Shown: positions 36,190 to 47,581, numbered from the stretch's first letter. The stretch is 64,000 nt of DNA from Poa pratensis (GCA_947311845.1 CAMZMU010000012.1:8498907-8562906); one strand, 5' to 3'. Notes: generated by a model from the sequence alone, not told the origin. Numbers and translations are program-made.

Positions 36190-36449
36190 CAGGGGAGGGG
36201 TATTGGTCCCGGTTCTTGGCACGAACCGGGACCAAAGCTCCGCGGCAGGCCACGTGTCCGGCTCTGGAGCTTTGGTCCCGGTTCGTGCCAAGAACCGGGA
36301 CCAATGCACCCAACCGAACCGGGACCAATGGTGCACGGGCCCCTGTCAGCTCGAACCGGGACCAGTGCCAGGCACTGGTCCCGGTTTTTCACTGAACCGG
36401 GACCAATGGCTGGAGCGGCCCTGGACCAAAGATGGTTTTTCTACTAGTG
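36190..36449. repeat. right terminal and subterminal repeats of CACTA-T
   Basis: At least seven GGTCCCGGTT/AACCGGGACC copies in alternating orientation (36203-36412) and the terminus CACTAGTAGAAAAA on the minus strand. This is the 5' end of the element, upstream of TNP2, so it should contain the promoter. Confidence 0.88.
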
Positions 36450-37085
36450 CATGTAGGTAGTTATGGTGGACACAAATGGCATGGGTTTTGGCTCAAGGTT
36501 TGGATGCACGAGAAGCATTCCCTCTCAGTACAGGTTTTTGGCTAGCAAGGCTGGGTAGCAAGCATAAGAGTGGAGGGATACAAACAAATATAAATATAAT
36601 AGAAGCAATCATGCAATCTTCCTTGTAAACACAAATAATTTTAACTTGAGAATACTAAGCTCATGAGCCAAGAAGAAAGAAAGATACTGAATCCCCTCTT
36701 TTCTACTTAAGCCTCAAAGTATTGTTGCTACTGACCAATGCTAAGTTTGCCAAAACCAAATAGATTTACTTGATGCTCCCAAAGTGATGCCAACACTAAC
36801 AACAAGATCATTCATATGACAGAAATTTGCAAAGTAAAATAAAGTGTGCAGAAAGTAAATGATAAAACTTCTCATTAATATTCCAATAACGGCAACTCAC
36901 ACCAAGGGATACATAGATAACCAACTAAGGAGAGATACTTCCATACTGCAAACCATCCTATATGATAACTTCTCTACTCATGATATGACTCGACTGAAAA
37001 GTAAAAGGTAAAAGATAATGTGATGATACCGCGGCACTCCCCCCAAGCTTGGAACAAGCTGAGGGATGCCAATACCAATGATGAA
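36450..37085 (-). other. Gyp-A internal region downstream of the extra ORF, non-coding
   Basis: Continuation of 11678-12730. Contains a polypurine-tract-like AAGCTTGGGGGGAGTG on the minus strand near 37040. Nothing else recognised. Confidence 0.6.
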
Positions 37086-37466
37086 TTACTCCTTCGGTGG
37101 TGATGGTGGGACGATCTTGATTGGGGACAGGAACCGCTCTAGCATGCGGCGAAGCCTATCGTTCTCCTCTTGGAGTATCTCCACCTCCATCCTCAGAACT
37201 CGATATTGATCACAAAACTCATCAGTGACTCGAAGAGCCTCAGTTACTGCAGGAAAAGAGCTAAAATCTGGAACAGGCGGTGTCGCTCCCTGCATATTAT
37301 GAGAAAAGGCACGTTGAGTATTAATTGATCCCACAAAAGTAGGTTTGCTTGTCCTTGATCTTGCAGCAATCTGTCCCTCTTTGTTTGACGACATCTCCTT
37401 TACTTCCTCCTTGACGCTCTGATCCATATCCTTGCGCCTAGCTGTGTCCTTGCTTCTTCTGACCAT
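37086..37466 (-). CDS. 126-residue ORF of Gyp-A after pol, unknown function
   Basis: Starts MVRRSKDTARRKDMDQSVK; basic N-terminus, a middle rich in Ser/Thr/Pro (TPPVPDFSSFPAV), and a clear helical coiled coil near the end (LRMEVEILQEENDRLRRMLERF), then a Pro-rich tail. It sits about 465 bp after the end of pol, in the place where Athila elements may carry an env-like ORF, but there is no signal peptide or membrane segment, so env is unlikely. Could be a small dimerising RNA- or DNA-binding accessory protein (inference). The frame is intact, unlike pol. Confidence 0.55.
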   Translation of the reverse strand: MVRRSKDTARRKDMDQSVKEEVKEMSSNKEGQIAARSRTSKPTFVGSINTQRAFSHNMQGATPPVPDFSSFPAVTEALRVTDEFCDQYRVLRMEVEILQEENDRLRRMLERFLSPIKIVPPSPPKE

Positions 37467-37930
37467 CCTACGAAAGTCCCCTGATCGAGATCACGGAGGA
37501 GCTCACGTCGACGTCGCAGCACGTACTTCTCTGAGATGAACCCTGGGACGACATCTGAACAGAAACAACCCGAAACGAAAACACGACGAGAAAACGATAT
37601 ACGGACCTCGGGGGATCCGGGGGATTATATAGCAAAAAGTTTCATAACAAAAGGAAAGTCCAGGTCGAAACCGGGCTGGAGACGGGCTCCGAGGCGCCCA
37701 CACCATGCCACGGCGCGGCCAAGGGTGGGCCCGCGCCGTGGGGTGGTGTGGTGCCCTCGGGCACCGTTTCCTCCCCGTTTTCGGCTCGTAATTTTCCATA
37801 TTTAATAAAAACAACAAAAATATAAGTTGGGAAGTTAAACGCGAACTTTTTCTTACCAAAACTGTTACCTATTCGAAAACAGACTCTGCAGTTTTCTGAA
37901 TTTGACTTTTAATAAAATCTTCCGGAGTCA
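37467..37930 (-). other. spacer between Gyp-A pol and the 126-residue ORF, with GC-rich hairpin
   Basis: Non-coding. 37688-37762 contains an inverted pair (CACACCATGCCACGGCGCGG and CCGCGCCGTGGGGTGGTGTG) able to form a long hairpin. A similar inverted pair lies in the LTRs of Gyp-A (about 43845-43905). Confidence 0.7.
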
Positions 37931-39030
37931 CTACTTGAATAATATCAACGTCTTCGTTATAAGAATCCCCAGAAATATAATGCTTGAGTCTTTGACCATT
38001 AACCACTTGAGATTGTCACCATCAAGCGAAGTAATTTTGATTGCACCTGAACGGTAAACCTCTGAAACAACATAAGGTCCTTCCCATTTCGAAAGTAATT
38101 TACCTGCAAAAAATCTGAGACGAGACCTATACAATAGAACTTTCTCACCAACATTAAACTCTCTCTTTAGGATTCTCCTATCATGCCATTGTTTCACTTT
38201 CTCTTTAAAAAGTCTAGCATTTTCATAAGCTTCACTTCTCCATTCATCTAAGGAACTCAAGTCAAGTAACCTTTTTTACCGGCAAGTTTAAAATCTCTAT
38301 TAAGTTCTTTTACGGCCCAATAAGCTTTATGTTCTAATTCTAGAGGTAAATGACAAGCTTTTCCGTAAACCATTTTATAAGGAGACATACCCATAGGATT
38401 TTTATAAGCAGTTCTATAAGCCCACAAAGCATCATTAAGCTTCCTAGCCCAATTCTTTCTAGATTTATTAACAGTCTTCTGCAAAATAGATTTAATCTCT
38501 CTATTTGATAATTCTACTTGACCACTTGTTTGAGGATGATAAGGTGAAGAAATTCTATGATTAACATCATATTTAGCAAGGGTTTTTCTAAAAGCACCAT
38601 GGATAAAATGAGAACCACCATCAGTCATGAGATATCTAGGCACACCAAACCTTGGAAAAATAATATCTTTAAGCATTTTTAATGATGTCTCACCATCAGC
38701 ACTAGATGTTGGTATAGCTTCTACCCATTTAGTAACATAATCAACAGCAACAAGTATATGAGTATAACCATCAGAAGGAGGAAAAGGACCCATAAAGTCA
38801 AATCCCCAACAGTCAAAAGGTTCAATAACAAGAGAATAATTCATAGGCATTTCATTGCGTCTAGTTATATTACCAACTCTTTGACATTCATCGCATGATA
38901 AAATAAATTTTCTTGCATCTTTAAAAAGAGTAGGCCAATAAAAACCTGATTGTAAAACCTTTTGTGCAGTTCTATCTCCAGCATGATGTCCTCCATAAGC
39001 ACTTCCATGGCATTTCTCAATATTTCTTTT
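37931..39030 (-). pseudogene. integrase of Gyp-A
   Basis: Three frames in series. The zinc-binding segment (about 39030-38870: HGSAYGGHH and ILSCDECQ, an HHCC type) is out of frame with the RT ORF; the core ORF 38850-38257 contains the catalytic [27 protein letters not shown], and [12 protein letters not shown]; the C-terminal ORF 38260-37931 has the FAGKLLSKWEGPYVV block typical of Athila. Integrase joins the cDNA ends to the target and makes the 5-bp duplication seen at this element. Frame changes near 39025 and 38270 both fall at short A/T runs (coding-strand A3 and A6). All catalytic residues are present. Confidence 0.88.
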
Positions 39031-40641
39031 TGTTCAAATTCTGGAACACATCTTCGCATTATACCATCCACTCCTTCTTTATATAAGTGTGGGTCATCCC
39101 AAAAATAATGCCTCAAGTCATAAAAGAATTTCCTTCTTTGCTGAGCTGTAAAGGTTGGAGGCAAATACTTGGCAACAATAAAGTTAGCATAGTCAGCATA
39201 CCAAGGACTTTCTCGCGAGCTTACCTTTATCACAGCCAATTGTTCATTTGGAAAACTATCGTTAACAGGAACAGGATCATAAGAAATGTTTTCCAATCTA
39301 GACAAATTATCAGCGACAGGATTTTCAGCACCTTTCCTATCTACAATATGCAAATCAAACTCTTGTAATAAAAGCACCCATCTTATAAGTCTAGGCTTAG
39401 CATCTTTCTTTTCCATAAGGTATCTAATAGCAGCATGATCGGTATGGATAATAACTTTCGAATCAACAATATAGGGTCTAAACTTATCACAAGCAAAAAC
39501 TACTGCTAAAAACTCTTTTTCAGTAGTGGCATAATTCTTTTGAGCAGCATCAAGAGTCTTACTAGCATAATGAATAACATTCAACTTCTTATCTACTCGC
39601 TGTCCAAGAACAGCACCTACAGCAAAATCACTAGCATCACACATAATTTCGAAAGGTAAAGTCCAATCAGGAGGTTGAACAACAGGAGCAGTGGTTAAAG
39701 CCTTTTTTAGAGACTCAAAAGCTTCTTTACAATCATCATCAAAAACAAAAGGTACATCTTTTTGGAGAAGATTAGTAAGAGGTTTTGAAATTTTAGAGAA
39801 ATCTTTAATAAACCTTCTATAGAAACCGGCATGACCGAGAATACTACGAATACCTTTAACATCCCTGGGACAGGGCATTTTCTCAATTGCTTCAACTTTA
39901 GCTCTGTCCACTTCAATACCTCTTTCAGAAATTTTATGTCCAAGAACAATCCCTTCATTAACCATAAAGTGACATTTCTCCCAATTAAGAACAAGATTAG
40001 TTTCCTCACATCTCTGCAAAACTTTATCAAGGTTTTGCAAGCAGTTATCAAAAGAAGTTCCATAGACGGAAAAATCGTCCATGAATACTTCCACAATTTT
40101 TTCACAAAAACCATGAAAAATAGCAGACATGCATCTTTGAAATGTAGCAGGAGCATTACACAAACCAAAAGGCATACGCCTATAAGCATAAGTTCCATAA
40201 GGACAAGTAAAAGTAGTTTTCTCTTGATCTTCGCTCTAACAGCAATTTGTGAAAATCCAGAATAACCATCAAGAAAGCAAAAATGAGTTTTCTTAGACAA
40301 CCTTTCTAACATTTGATCAATAAAAGGTAAAGGATAGTGATCTTTCTTAGTAACTTTATTAACCTTTCGAAAATCAATGCACATCCTATATCCAACAACT
40401 ACTCTTTGAGGAATAAGTTCATCATTTTCATTTGGCACAACAGTAACTCCTCCTTTCTTAGGAACACAATGCACAGGACTTACCCATTTACTATCAGCAA
40501 TAGGATAAATTATACCAGCATCGAGGAGTTTTAATACCTCATTTCTTACCACTTCCTTCATTTTAGGGATTAGACGACGCTGGTGCTCCACAACAGGTTT
40601 TGCATCATCTTCCATGTTGATGGCGTGTTGACATATAGCAG
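38865..40641 (-). pseudogene. reverse transcriptase and RNase H of Gyp-A
   Basis: ORF 40615-39707 carries the front of RT (WVSPVHCVPKKGG, CIDFRKVNK, FCFLDGYSGFSQI) and changes frame near 40225; ORF 40175-38865 continues with [16 protein letters not shown], the catalytic FMDDFSVYG (the DD pair plus the Asp in FLDGYSG complete the triad), [13 protein letters not shown], then RNase H with [25 protein letters not shown] and [11 protein letters not shown]. This is the Athila-type order RT-RH-INT. The enzyme copies genomic RNA to DNA from the tRNA-Asp primer. Apart from single frame changes there are no internal stops in the domains. Confidence 0.9.
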
Positions 40642-41439
40642 AGAAATCCCTTTTAAATCATCCAAAGTATATCCGATAGCCCCTCGGTGTTTCCTCAACA
40701 CTTCCAATAACCTTGCCTCTTCAGTACCTGAAAGTTTAGAACTAATAATAACAGGATATGTTTTCTTATCATCAATGTGAGCATATTTAAGGTTATCAGG
40801 CAAAGGTTTTAAATCAAAAACAGGATCTTCTTTAGGAGGTGCAGGGGTACCCAAATCTTCCACCGGCAAATTATGCTTAAGTAATGGTGGTTGATGAAGA
40901 AAGATATTGTCAATTTCATTCCTTTCCTCCATAAAACCTCACTTTCGTGTTCCTCCATAAATTGCTGCAAGGCATTGTTAGGAGCAATAGCAATAGCAGC
41001 AAGTTGTTCAATTTTCGGTCCTCATTAGGCAAATCAGTTTCATAAAGTTTCTTACCAAACTTAGAGAAATTAAACTCATAAGATTCTCCATTAAATTTAG
41101 TGTAAATTTTCTCTTTCTTACAATCTATAATAGCACCACATGTATTCAAGAAAGGTCTACCGAAAATAATAGGACAAGTTTTACTAGCTTTAGAACCAAG
41201 TACTAGAAAATCAGTAGGATATTTAGTTTTACCGCATAAAACCTCAACATCTCTCACAATACCAATGGAGAGATAGTTTCCCTATTGGCAAGTTGAATAA
41301 CCACATCAATATCCTCAAGTTCACAGGGACTAATTTCATGCATAATTTCTTTATAAAGTTCAAAAGGAATAGCACTAGAACTTGCACCAATATCACATAA
41401 ACCATAATAGCAATGTTCTCCTATCTTCACTGAAAGCAC
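40570..41439 (-). pseudogene. aspartic protease and protease-RT linker of Gyp-A
   Basis: 41439-41254 has the active-site motif GLCDIGASSSAIP; 41257-40916 carries the second half with CPIIFGRPFLNTCGAIIDC; 40932-40570 is the linker to RT (EDPVFDLKPLPDNLKYA, ARLLEVLRKHRGAIGYT). Frame changes near 41435, 41257, 41022, 40932 and 40640; those at 41022 and 40932 are at A4 and T4 runs on the coding strand. The protease would release Gag and Pol proteins. It is the most fragmented part of the element. Confidence 0.82.
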
Positions 41440-42576
41440 AGGAACACTTGTTTTCCTAATTTACCAGGATGCGAAACAATATTAGAAGCATCTTCACAAA
41501 AGATAATATGTTCTCCATCTACATTTTCAGTTACCAAATCCTTTATAATTGCTACTTCAGGTTCAACAGTTATTTGTTCATCAGGCTCTAAAGGTTTCTT
41601 GGCACTTTTATTAACCACACTAGCTATCAGAGAATGTTGCTTGACTTTAACAGGAAAAGGTATTTTTTCAATATAAGGTTCTGGCAAAATGTGATCAACA
41701 GTATGAACTTCAATACTTTTGCCAATGGCCGAATTGGTTTTATCTTTATAAGGTTCATGATATTTATTCAAATCCTTCTTAGGCACATCAAGATAAGAGG
41801 CAAAAGCTTTGTAATAATTTGCAACAACTTGAGAATCAAGACAGTAAACAGCACTAACATTACGGAAATCATCAGTCTCCATAAAAGATTTAATGCATTC
41901 ATAATCATAATTTATACCTGACTTTCTACCTTTGTCGTTCTCCCATCCTTCAGTATTTTCCTGAATACGGTCAAGAAGGTCCCATTTAACTTCTTCTTCA
42001 GTACGTGTAAATGATCCAGAACAAGAGGCATCCAATAAATCCTTATCATGAAGAGAAAGCCTTGCATAAAAATTATTGATAACAATATTACTTGGGAGCT
42101 CATGAATGGGACATTTGAGCATTAGTGACTTCAATCTCCCCCACGCTTGGGCAATACTCTCTCCATCATGAGGCCAAAAATTATATATGCGATTTCGATC
42201 TTGATGAATCTCACTAGGAGGATAGAATTTAGAATAAAAGAGAGGTACAATTTCCTCCCAGCCAATAGATCGGCCATTCTTCAGCATCTTATACCATTCC
42301 GCAGCTCGGCCCTTCAATGATATAGAGAATAACTTCCTCTTGACTTTTTCCATTGAAATACCTGCACACTTGAACAACTCGCATAATTCATGTATAAATA
42401 GTAAATGATCACCAGGATGGATGGTTCCATCTCCAACATAGCGGTTATCCATAACACGTTCAACAATTTTCATAGGTATTTTAAATGGATCTAATTCAGC
42501 AGGCGGCGGTTCATCTACTACCTTAGCAGTGGCAGTAGTATTCCCAAATAGGGATTCGAATGGAGATCTCTCCATA
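41427..42576 (-). CDS. Gag of Gyp-A
   Basis: About 383 residues from ATG at 42576 (MERSPFESLFGN). The frame remains open upstream into the LTR, but 42576 is the first ATG after the primer site (42662-42679). Retrotrans_gag domain at about 55-180: SLKGRAAEWYKMLKNG, LFYSKFYPPSEIHQDRNRI, GESIAQAWGRLKSLMLKCP, LLDASCSGSF. No CCHC knuckle is visible, as often in Athila Gag. The C-terminal third (IGKSIEVHTVDHILPEPYI onward) links to the protease in the next frame. Forms particles and packages RNA. Confidence 0.85.
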
Positions 42577-42661
42577 ATAAAATAAAGCAGCAAGCAGAAA
42601 TAAAAACAGCACTTACAGTAAAGGTTTCCCTTACCAATTCCACTTACCAATAGCACTTCAC

Positions 42662-42679
42662 TCCCCGGCAACGGCGCCA
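42662..42679 (-). promoter_or_regulatory. primer binding site, tRNA-Asp, Gyp-A
   Basis: TGGCGCCGTTGCCGGGGA on the minus strand, 11 bp inside the 5' LTR; identical to the sites of Gyp-B and Gyp-D. Confidence 0.9.
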
Positions 42680-42690
42680 GAAAATAGTCT

Positions 42691-44176
42691 TGATGACCCA
42701 CAAGTATAGGGGGTGTATCGTAGTACTTTCGATAAATAAGAGTGTCGAACCCAACGAGGAGCAGAAGGTGTTGACAAGTAGTTTTGATCAAGGAATCACT
42801 GTAAATACTAGCAGACAAGTTTTTAGGGGTTTTTGATATTGCAGATAAATAAAATGCGTGTAAATAAAAGACAGTAATAATAATTGCAGCAAGTGGCCCA
42901 ATCCTTTTTAGAGCAAAGGATAAGCCGGTTGGTTTACTTATGATGGCAAAATGTTCTTGAGGACACACGGGAATTTCGTCAAGTGTTGATTAATCTTTAT
43001 TGTTTTGATAAGTGTTGTGTGGGTGAACCTATGCTAATGCACTGCCCTAACTTGGACTAATACATACTTGTGATTAAACCCCTTGCAAGCATCCGCGTTA
43101 CAAGGAAGTAATTAAGATAAATCTAACCACAGCCTTAAACTCTGAGATCCTACACTCCCTCATGCACCGGTTTACTAACGGGGGTTTAGGTTTCTGTCAC
43201 TCCGGCAACCCCACAATTAGTAGCCAATACACAATGCATTCCTCTAGGCCCATAAAGGTGAAGTGTCATGTAGTCGACGTTCACACGACACCACTAGAAG
43301 AATAACACCACAACTTAAATATCAAACCATTAAATATTACTCAACATAGTTCCACTACTAACAGCATGACTTCTCCCATGTCCTCAAGAACTAAACGAAC
43401 TACTCACAAGACATCATATGGATCATGATCAGAGGTGATATAATGATGAATAACAATCTGGACATATACTTCAATTCACCGATAAAACTTAATAGCATCA
43501 ACCACAAGTAGTAATCAACACCGGGAAAGTTTCCCCTATGAACTACACAAAGTATAACCCTAGATGTTACAGCGAACGAAGTGGAGCGGTGGAGATGATG
43601 GTGACAGCGATGGAGATGATGATGATGATCCCGATGAAGTCCGGCGTGATGACGATGACGATGGCGATGATTTCCCCCCTCCGGGAAGGAATTTCCCCGG
43701 CAGATTTCTGCCTGCCGAGAGCTTTTTCTCTCTCTGTGGTTTCCGCCTCGTGGAGGCGGCGGAATATTTCCTCGATGACTCTCCGTCTTAGGGTTTCTGG
43801 GGGATGAAGTACGCGAAGGGGGAGCGCCAGAGGTGGGCCAGAGTGGCCACACCATGCCCCGGCGCGGCAGAGGGGGGCCGCGTCGTGGGGTGGTGTGGGC
43901 CCCTCGTGGCCCATCTCAGCCTCCCCTTTTGGCTGGCTCCGGCATCTGACAAAATAGGAACATCTGTATATTTTCCGTGAATTGTTGATCTTCAGAAATA
44001 AAGTGTCTTGACGATGCTTTTTCCAGCTGAATCCTGACTCCGGCAGTTAATTCTCCAATAATCATCAAACATGCAAAACAAGATAAAATAACATAAGTAT
44101 AGCATCCAAATGTGAAATATATCAATGAATAGCAGTAAATTATGATATAAAATAGTGATGCAAAATGGACGTATCA
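42691..44176 (-). repeat. 5' LTR of Gyp-A
   Basis: 1486 bp, TGATGACC...GTATCA, paired with 10185-11662. Followed by CTTCC (44177-44181), the target duplication. Confidence 0.92.
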
Positions 44177-44181
44177 CTTCC

Positions 44182-46752
44182 AAATGCTTCTACTTAAGTT
44201 AATGTTTGCAATGTGGTATCCATTGGTGTGGAGCTCTCATTACCCCTATCATAGCATCTTGAACGGTTAAAGTTTAAAGTAAAAGCAAATATGAGTAGTG
44301 TGCTTGACAAAGTATGGGTTGAATGCCTCATGCCCCGTGAATACGAGTACCTACACCACGGTGTTACTCAACTCGGGCCACAAAGCAAGTTCAAGTTAAA
44401 GTCATTGTAAGTAATATAATAGCGTCATCAAGAGCGTCAACTGGGGTACCTCTTGCCTGAGGACATGGAAACTAGCCCATGTCAAAATGACAAGACAAAC
44501 AGACAATGAACAATCTCAGCACTCTTTTATTTACTATTTGTATAGCTTTTTATTATGACGTGCATCACTGAATGTTCACTTCGGTACGCTGTAAATTTCC
44601 ACCATGAATGATGCATGGTTTAGGTTAGCGGCCCAGGCGTCTCTCTAGCCATTTATACAAACTCCTCGAACTTACTAAGTTTCCGTATTTATTTGGCACC
44701 ATGATAAGCATCCATAAACAAAAGTACATGATATCAACTAAATATAATTAAGAGCACGTTGAAAGCTTGCCATGTGACAGCACATATGAGCTAACTCCCA
44801 ACCAAGACTCTTGTCAAGCATACAACTTCATAATTTTAATCACAATGGTTCATGTTTATTAAGTGCAATAAAAGTAAAGTGTGCATCAAGTTCGTGAGAG
44901 CTTTTTAACCAACTTTCCCATAACAATCAATAACATAAGCATTTTAATTTGGAAACATAGATAATACAATATAACATGATAAACATACTCGGAATAGCAT
45001 TAAGCTAATAGGTAGATATGGTGGACTCACTGGAAAACTTTGGTTGAAGGTGTTGGAAAACAAGTTTTTACTTGTTGGAATTTTTGGGCTAGCAAAAGGG
45101 AGAAAGTTGACTGTCTAAATGCACGCATAAGTGTCCATAGAACTAATCAATTCATGTTAAACAAAGTAAAGTAACATTCAGCATCAAAACATGAATAAAG
45201 GATAGCTCTTGATAAAACACTTGCAAATTAATACTCATTAAAAGCACATGAATCATGCAACTATATGTATCTTTTTGAATCAACTCAAACATCCCTTTCC
45301 CAATCTTTTTAATAGCATCCAACTTAATTCAATCCAAATTTCCAGTAGCTCTCTCATAACATAAATGAAAAGTGGTGGTCTCACCAATAAAAACCAAACC
45401 GAAATAACAAAAATAAAATACGCTCCAAGTTTATGCGATAAAGTGCATTGATCGAAAAACAGAAGTTAGACGTGTGCAAACCGAGAGTGTGTTGGTCCAA
45501 TGGAGTTGTCTTCACATCCCCAAGCTTATGGTCTTCACCATCCTTGGATAACTCTTGGTGCATCTCCTCTAATCCCTGTGAAAAAACTTCAAAACACCGT
45601 TTTCCCATCTCTTTTCTGTGGGGAGACATTAGTAGTGATAGACAAATGAATTGCTTGCTGCATAAAATCCTTAAACAAAATGTGAAACATGTCCAGAAAG
45701 TATATAATGTTGTATGCCTACTTATAAACTTAATTGGATCAAAAAGATTCAAGTTAAAAGTTCAGAGAATGCATCAAACAAAATGGGACAGAATCTGTCC
45801 GGAAAACAGCAGCAGCAAAACGCTTTTTTCTATCCTACTGAAATATGTCGAAAAAATCTGAAACAATTCACGCTTACAGAGGATGAAAAGTTGCAATTAC
45901 AGTTCATATTTCAGCTCATTCGGAGTTACAAAATAGAAATGAAAAATCATACCGTGCACAGATTCGTGCTGGAATAAAATCTCCGAATACAAATAGCAAC
46001 TTTTTCAAACCAAAACGGGTAAAACTTGGCACTTTATTAAAAATTCCAGAAACAAAATTAAAAACTAAGTCTCTTGTTACAGCAAGAGGACACAAAGAAA
46101 ATCAAAAATAAAAACAATCGGGTTGCCCCCGTAAAGCGCTTTCTTTATAGCCATGTAGTTAGGCTTCTTACTTGATATGAAGATGGTTGGAGTGAGGTGG
46201 CTTGGCATCCCCAAGCTTGAATTCTTGTCCTTATTTGATATATGTTGGGTGAGTCTAGGGGTAACATCCCCAAGCTTGAGTGTTTGTCTCTCTTGATCTT
46301 TGTTCATCACCCTCAACTCTTCCGCTTGAAAATTCTCTTTACACAAAACTCAACATAAAAATTGATTAGAGGGGTTAGTGTCTCCATAAATTAAATCCTC
46401 ATAGGTACAGCAAAGACATATAATGAGTTGATTCTAAACATTAACTATTGTTACTAAGGTTATGTTTTGCTCTTTGATCAAAAGAACCACACAAAACATA
46501 GTAATGAGATTAATGCAAAATAAAAACAGAATCTGTCAAAAACTGGACAGCCTGAAAGGAGCGAATTTTTAGAGGCACTTATGTTGCTCAAATCAGAAAA
46601 CTTTGAACTAATGAAATGTGTAATAACATCTGAAAATTGCTGTCGTAAAATATCAGGTCAAAATTCCTCTTCTGTGATTTTTAACATTCTTCGCAGTGAA
46701 GCTTAGGAATCTGTTTTCTGGACAGCAAATCACTATTGTTTGATCCTAGCTC
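44182..46752 (-). other. Gyp-B 3' internal region, non-coding
   Basis: 44248-46170 matches 1-1930 of Gyp-D closely. The remainder up to the 209-residue ORF contains further AAGCTTGGGGA motifs on the minus strand (near 45520, 46210, 46270). A frame at 46346-46077 includes a decayed KKALYGG-like tail of an Athila coding end but is not supported as a gene. Confidence 0.65.
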
Positions 46753-47382
46753 TCAAATAGGACCATCATCTAAAGCATTATCATATAGAATATCTAAACC
46801 AAATTCCTCATCACTTTCAAAGCTATTATCAATAATAATATCATTTTGAATGTGTTGATCATCAGAATCAGAATCAAAATAGCATGGTGAGTAAGGATAT
46901 GGGCAATCCTCTAATACCTTTTCCTCTTCTCTATATTCTTCTTGTTCCTGCAAGCCATTAGATCTCTCCTTGATAGCAACAAGATTGTTATAATATTCAA
47001 GGATATAGGTATTCTTACAAAAGAGTTTCAAGAGTTGTTCAAGTGTTGTAGCAAGTCTTGGTGTGAGGCTATGAGCTTTATCTATATTAAACATAACTAT
47101 CTCAAGAATTCCCATTACAATAGTAAATTCCTCGGCTGCCTTCATATCAGTGGTCATAATTTCATTATTATGGTAAGAGGCAATTATAGGCATACTCTCA
47201 AGCTTGCATTGAAACTTAAGATGCTTAGGATATTGATCTATGCAGCAAGATACATTATACCTATCACATAATCCATGGCCAATTACATTTAATGCTTCAA
47301 TTATAAACCTTTTTTTATCAACATTAATTGATCCAACCATAGGGGGTTGCATAAGTACGTGACTCATACATTCCACGAACAT
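46753..47382 (-). CDS. 209-residue ORF of Gyp-B, unknown function
   Basis: The first and only sizeable ORF after the primer site, in the position of gag (ATG at 47382, about 200 bp from the primer site). No Retrotrans_gag signature, zinc knuckle or protease motif. Visible features: a Cys-containing N-terminal half (HGLCDRYNVSCCIDQYPKHL), a helical centre (TTLEQLLKLFCKNTYILEYYNNL), a Glu-rich stretch (LQEQEEYREEEKVLED) and an acidic, Asp/Ser-rich tail (FDSDSDDQH, FESDEEFGLD). The frame is uninterrupted, which is notable beside the many broken genes around it. Possibly a capture or a highly diverged Gag; I do not recognise it. Confidence 0.6.
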   Translation of the reverse strand: MFVECMSHVLMQPPMVGSINVDKKRFIIEALNVIGHGLCDRYNVSCCIDQYPKHLKFQCKLESMPIIASYHNNEIMTTDMKAAEEFTIVMGILEIVMFNIDKAHSLTPRLATTLEQLLKLFCKNTYILEYYNNLVAIKERSNGLQEQEEYREEEKVLEDCPYPYSPCYFDSDSDDQHIQNDIIIDNSFESDEEFGLDILYDNALDDGPI

Positions 47383-47581
47383 AACAAATGAACTAATTTT
47401 TTTTGTTTTTCAAATAAGGAGAGTATAAACTGATACATAACTAAAAGTAAAGCTAATGAGAAACTCACAACCAAACAAGTTTAAAGGAACCTCCCCAAGC
47501 TTAGATAATTGTAAGATATAAAACAAGATAAAATAAATCTAAAGTCTAGTGCACACAAGAATAGAAACTTAAGCGCTACGC

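Larger units (their letters stand above)
12731..36449 (-). mobile_element. CACTA-T: complete CACTA (En/Spm) DNA transposon containing LARD-E
   Basis: Left end CACTGGTAGAAAA at 12731 and right end, read on the minus strand, CACTAGTAGAAAAA at 36449, flanked on both sides by CAT (12728-12730, 36450-36452), the 3-bp duplication of CACTA elements. Both ends carry TGGTCCCGGTT / AACCGGGACCA subterminal repeats. Length is 23.7 kb, about 12 kb without LARD-E. In element direction (right to left): TNP2 transposase (35921-32584), hairpin repeats, a 163-residue ORF (19662-19171), a second block of subterminal-type repeats (18360-18540), and a multi-exon second gene (16975-13295). Class II, moves by excision; TNP2 is the catalytic protein. 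Confidence 0.93.
10185..44176 (-). mobile_element. Gyp-A: complete Athila-type Gypsy retrotransposon, interrupted by CACTA-T
   Basis: LTRs 10185-11662 and 42691-44176 begin TGATGACCCACAAG and end GACGTATCA; CTTCC occurs at 10180-10184 and 44177-44181 (target duplication). Primer site for tRNA-Asp at 42662-42679 and polypurine tract at 11663-11677 set the orientation as minus. Without CACTA-T the element is about 10.3 kb. Gene order in element direction: gag, protease, RT, RNase H, integrase, then a separate 126-residue ORF in the position where Athila elements often carry an extra (env-like) ORF. LTR ends resemble the Sabrina/WHAM group of wheat as I recall it; the family name is tentative. 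Confidence 0.93.

Noticed and set aside
37040..37055. Second polypurine tract as the edge of another LTR element inside Gyp-A
   Set aside because: No LTR end, primer site or target duplication adjoins it; treated as an internal motif.
42662..42679. tRNA-Asp and tRNA-Met sequences (also at 4241, 24576, 47582, 49791)
   Set aside because: Only 12 to 18 bp complementary to tRNA 3' ends beside LTRs; these are primer binding sites, not tRNA genes.
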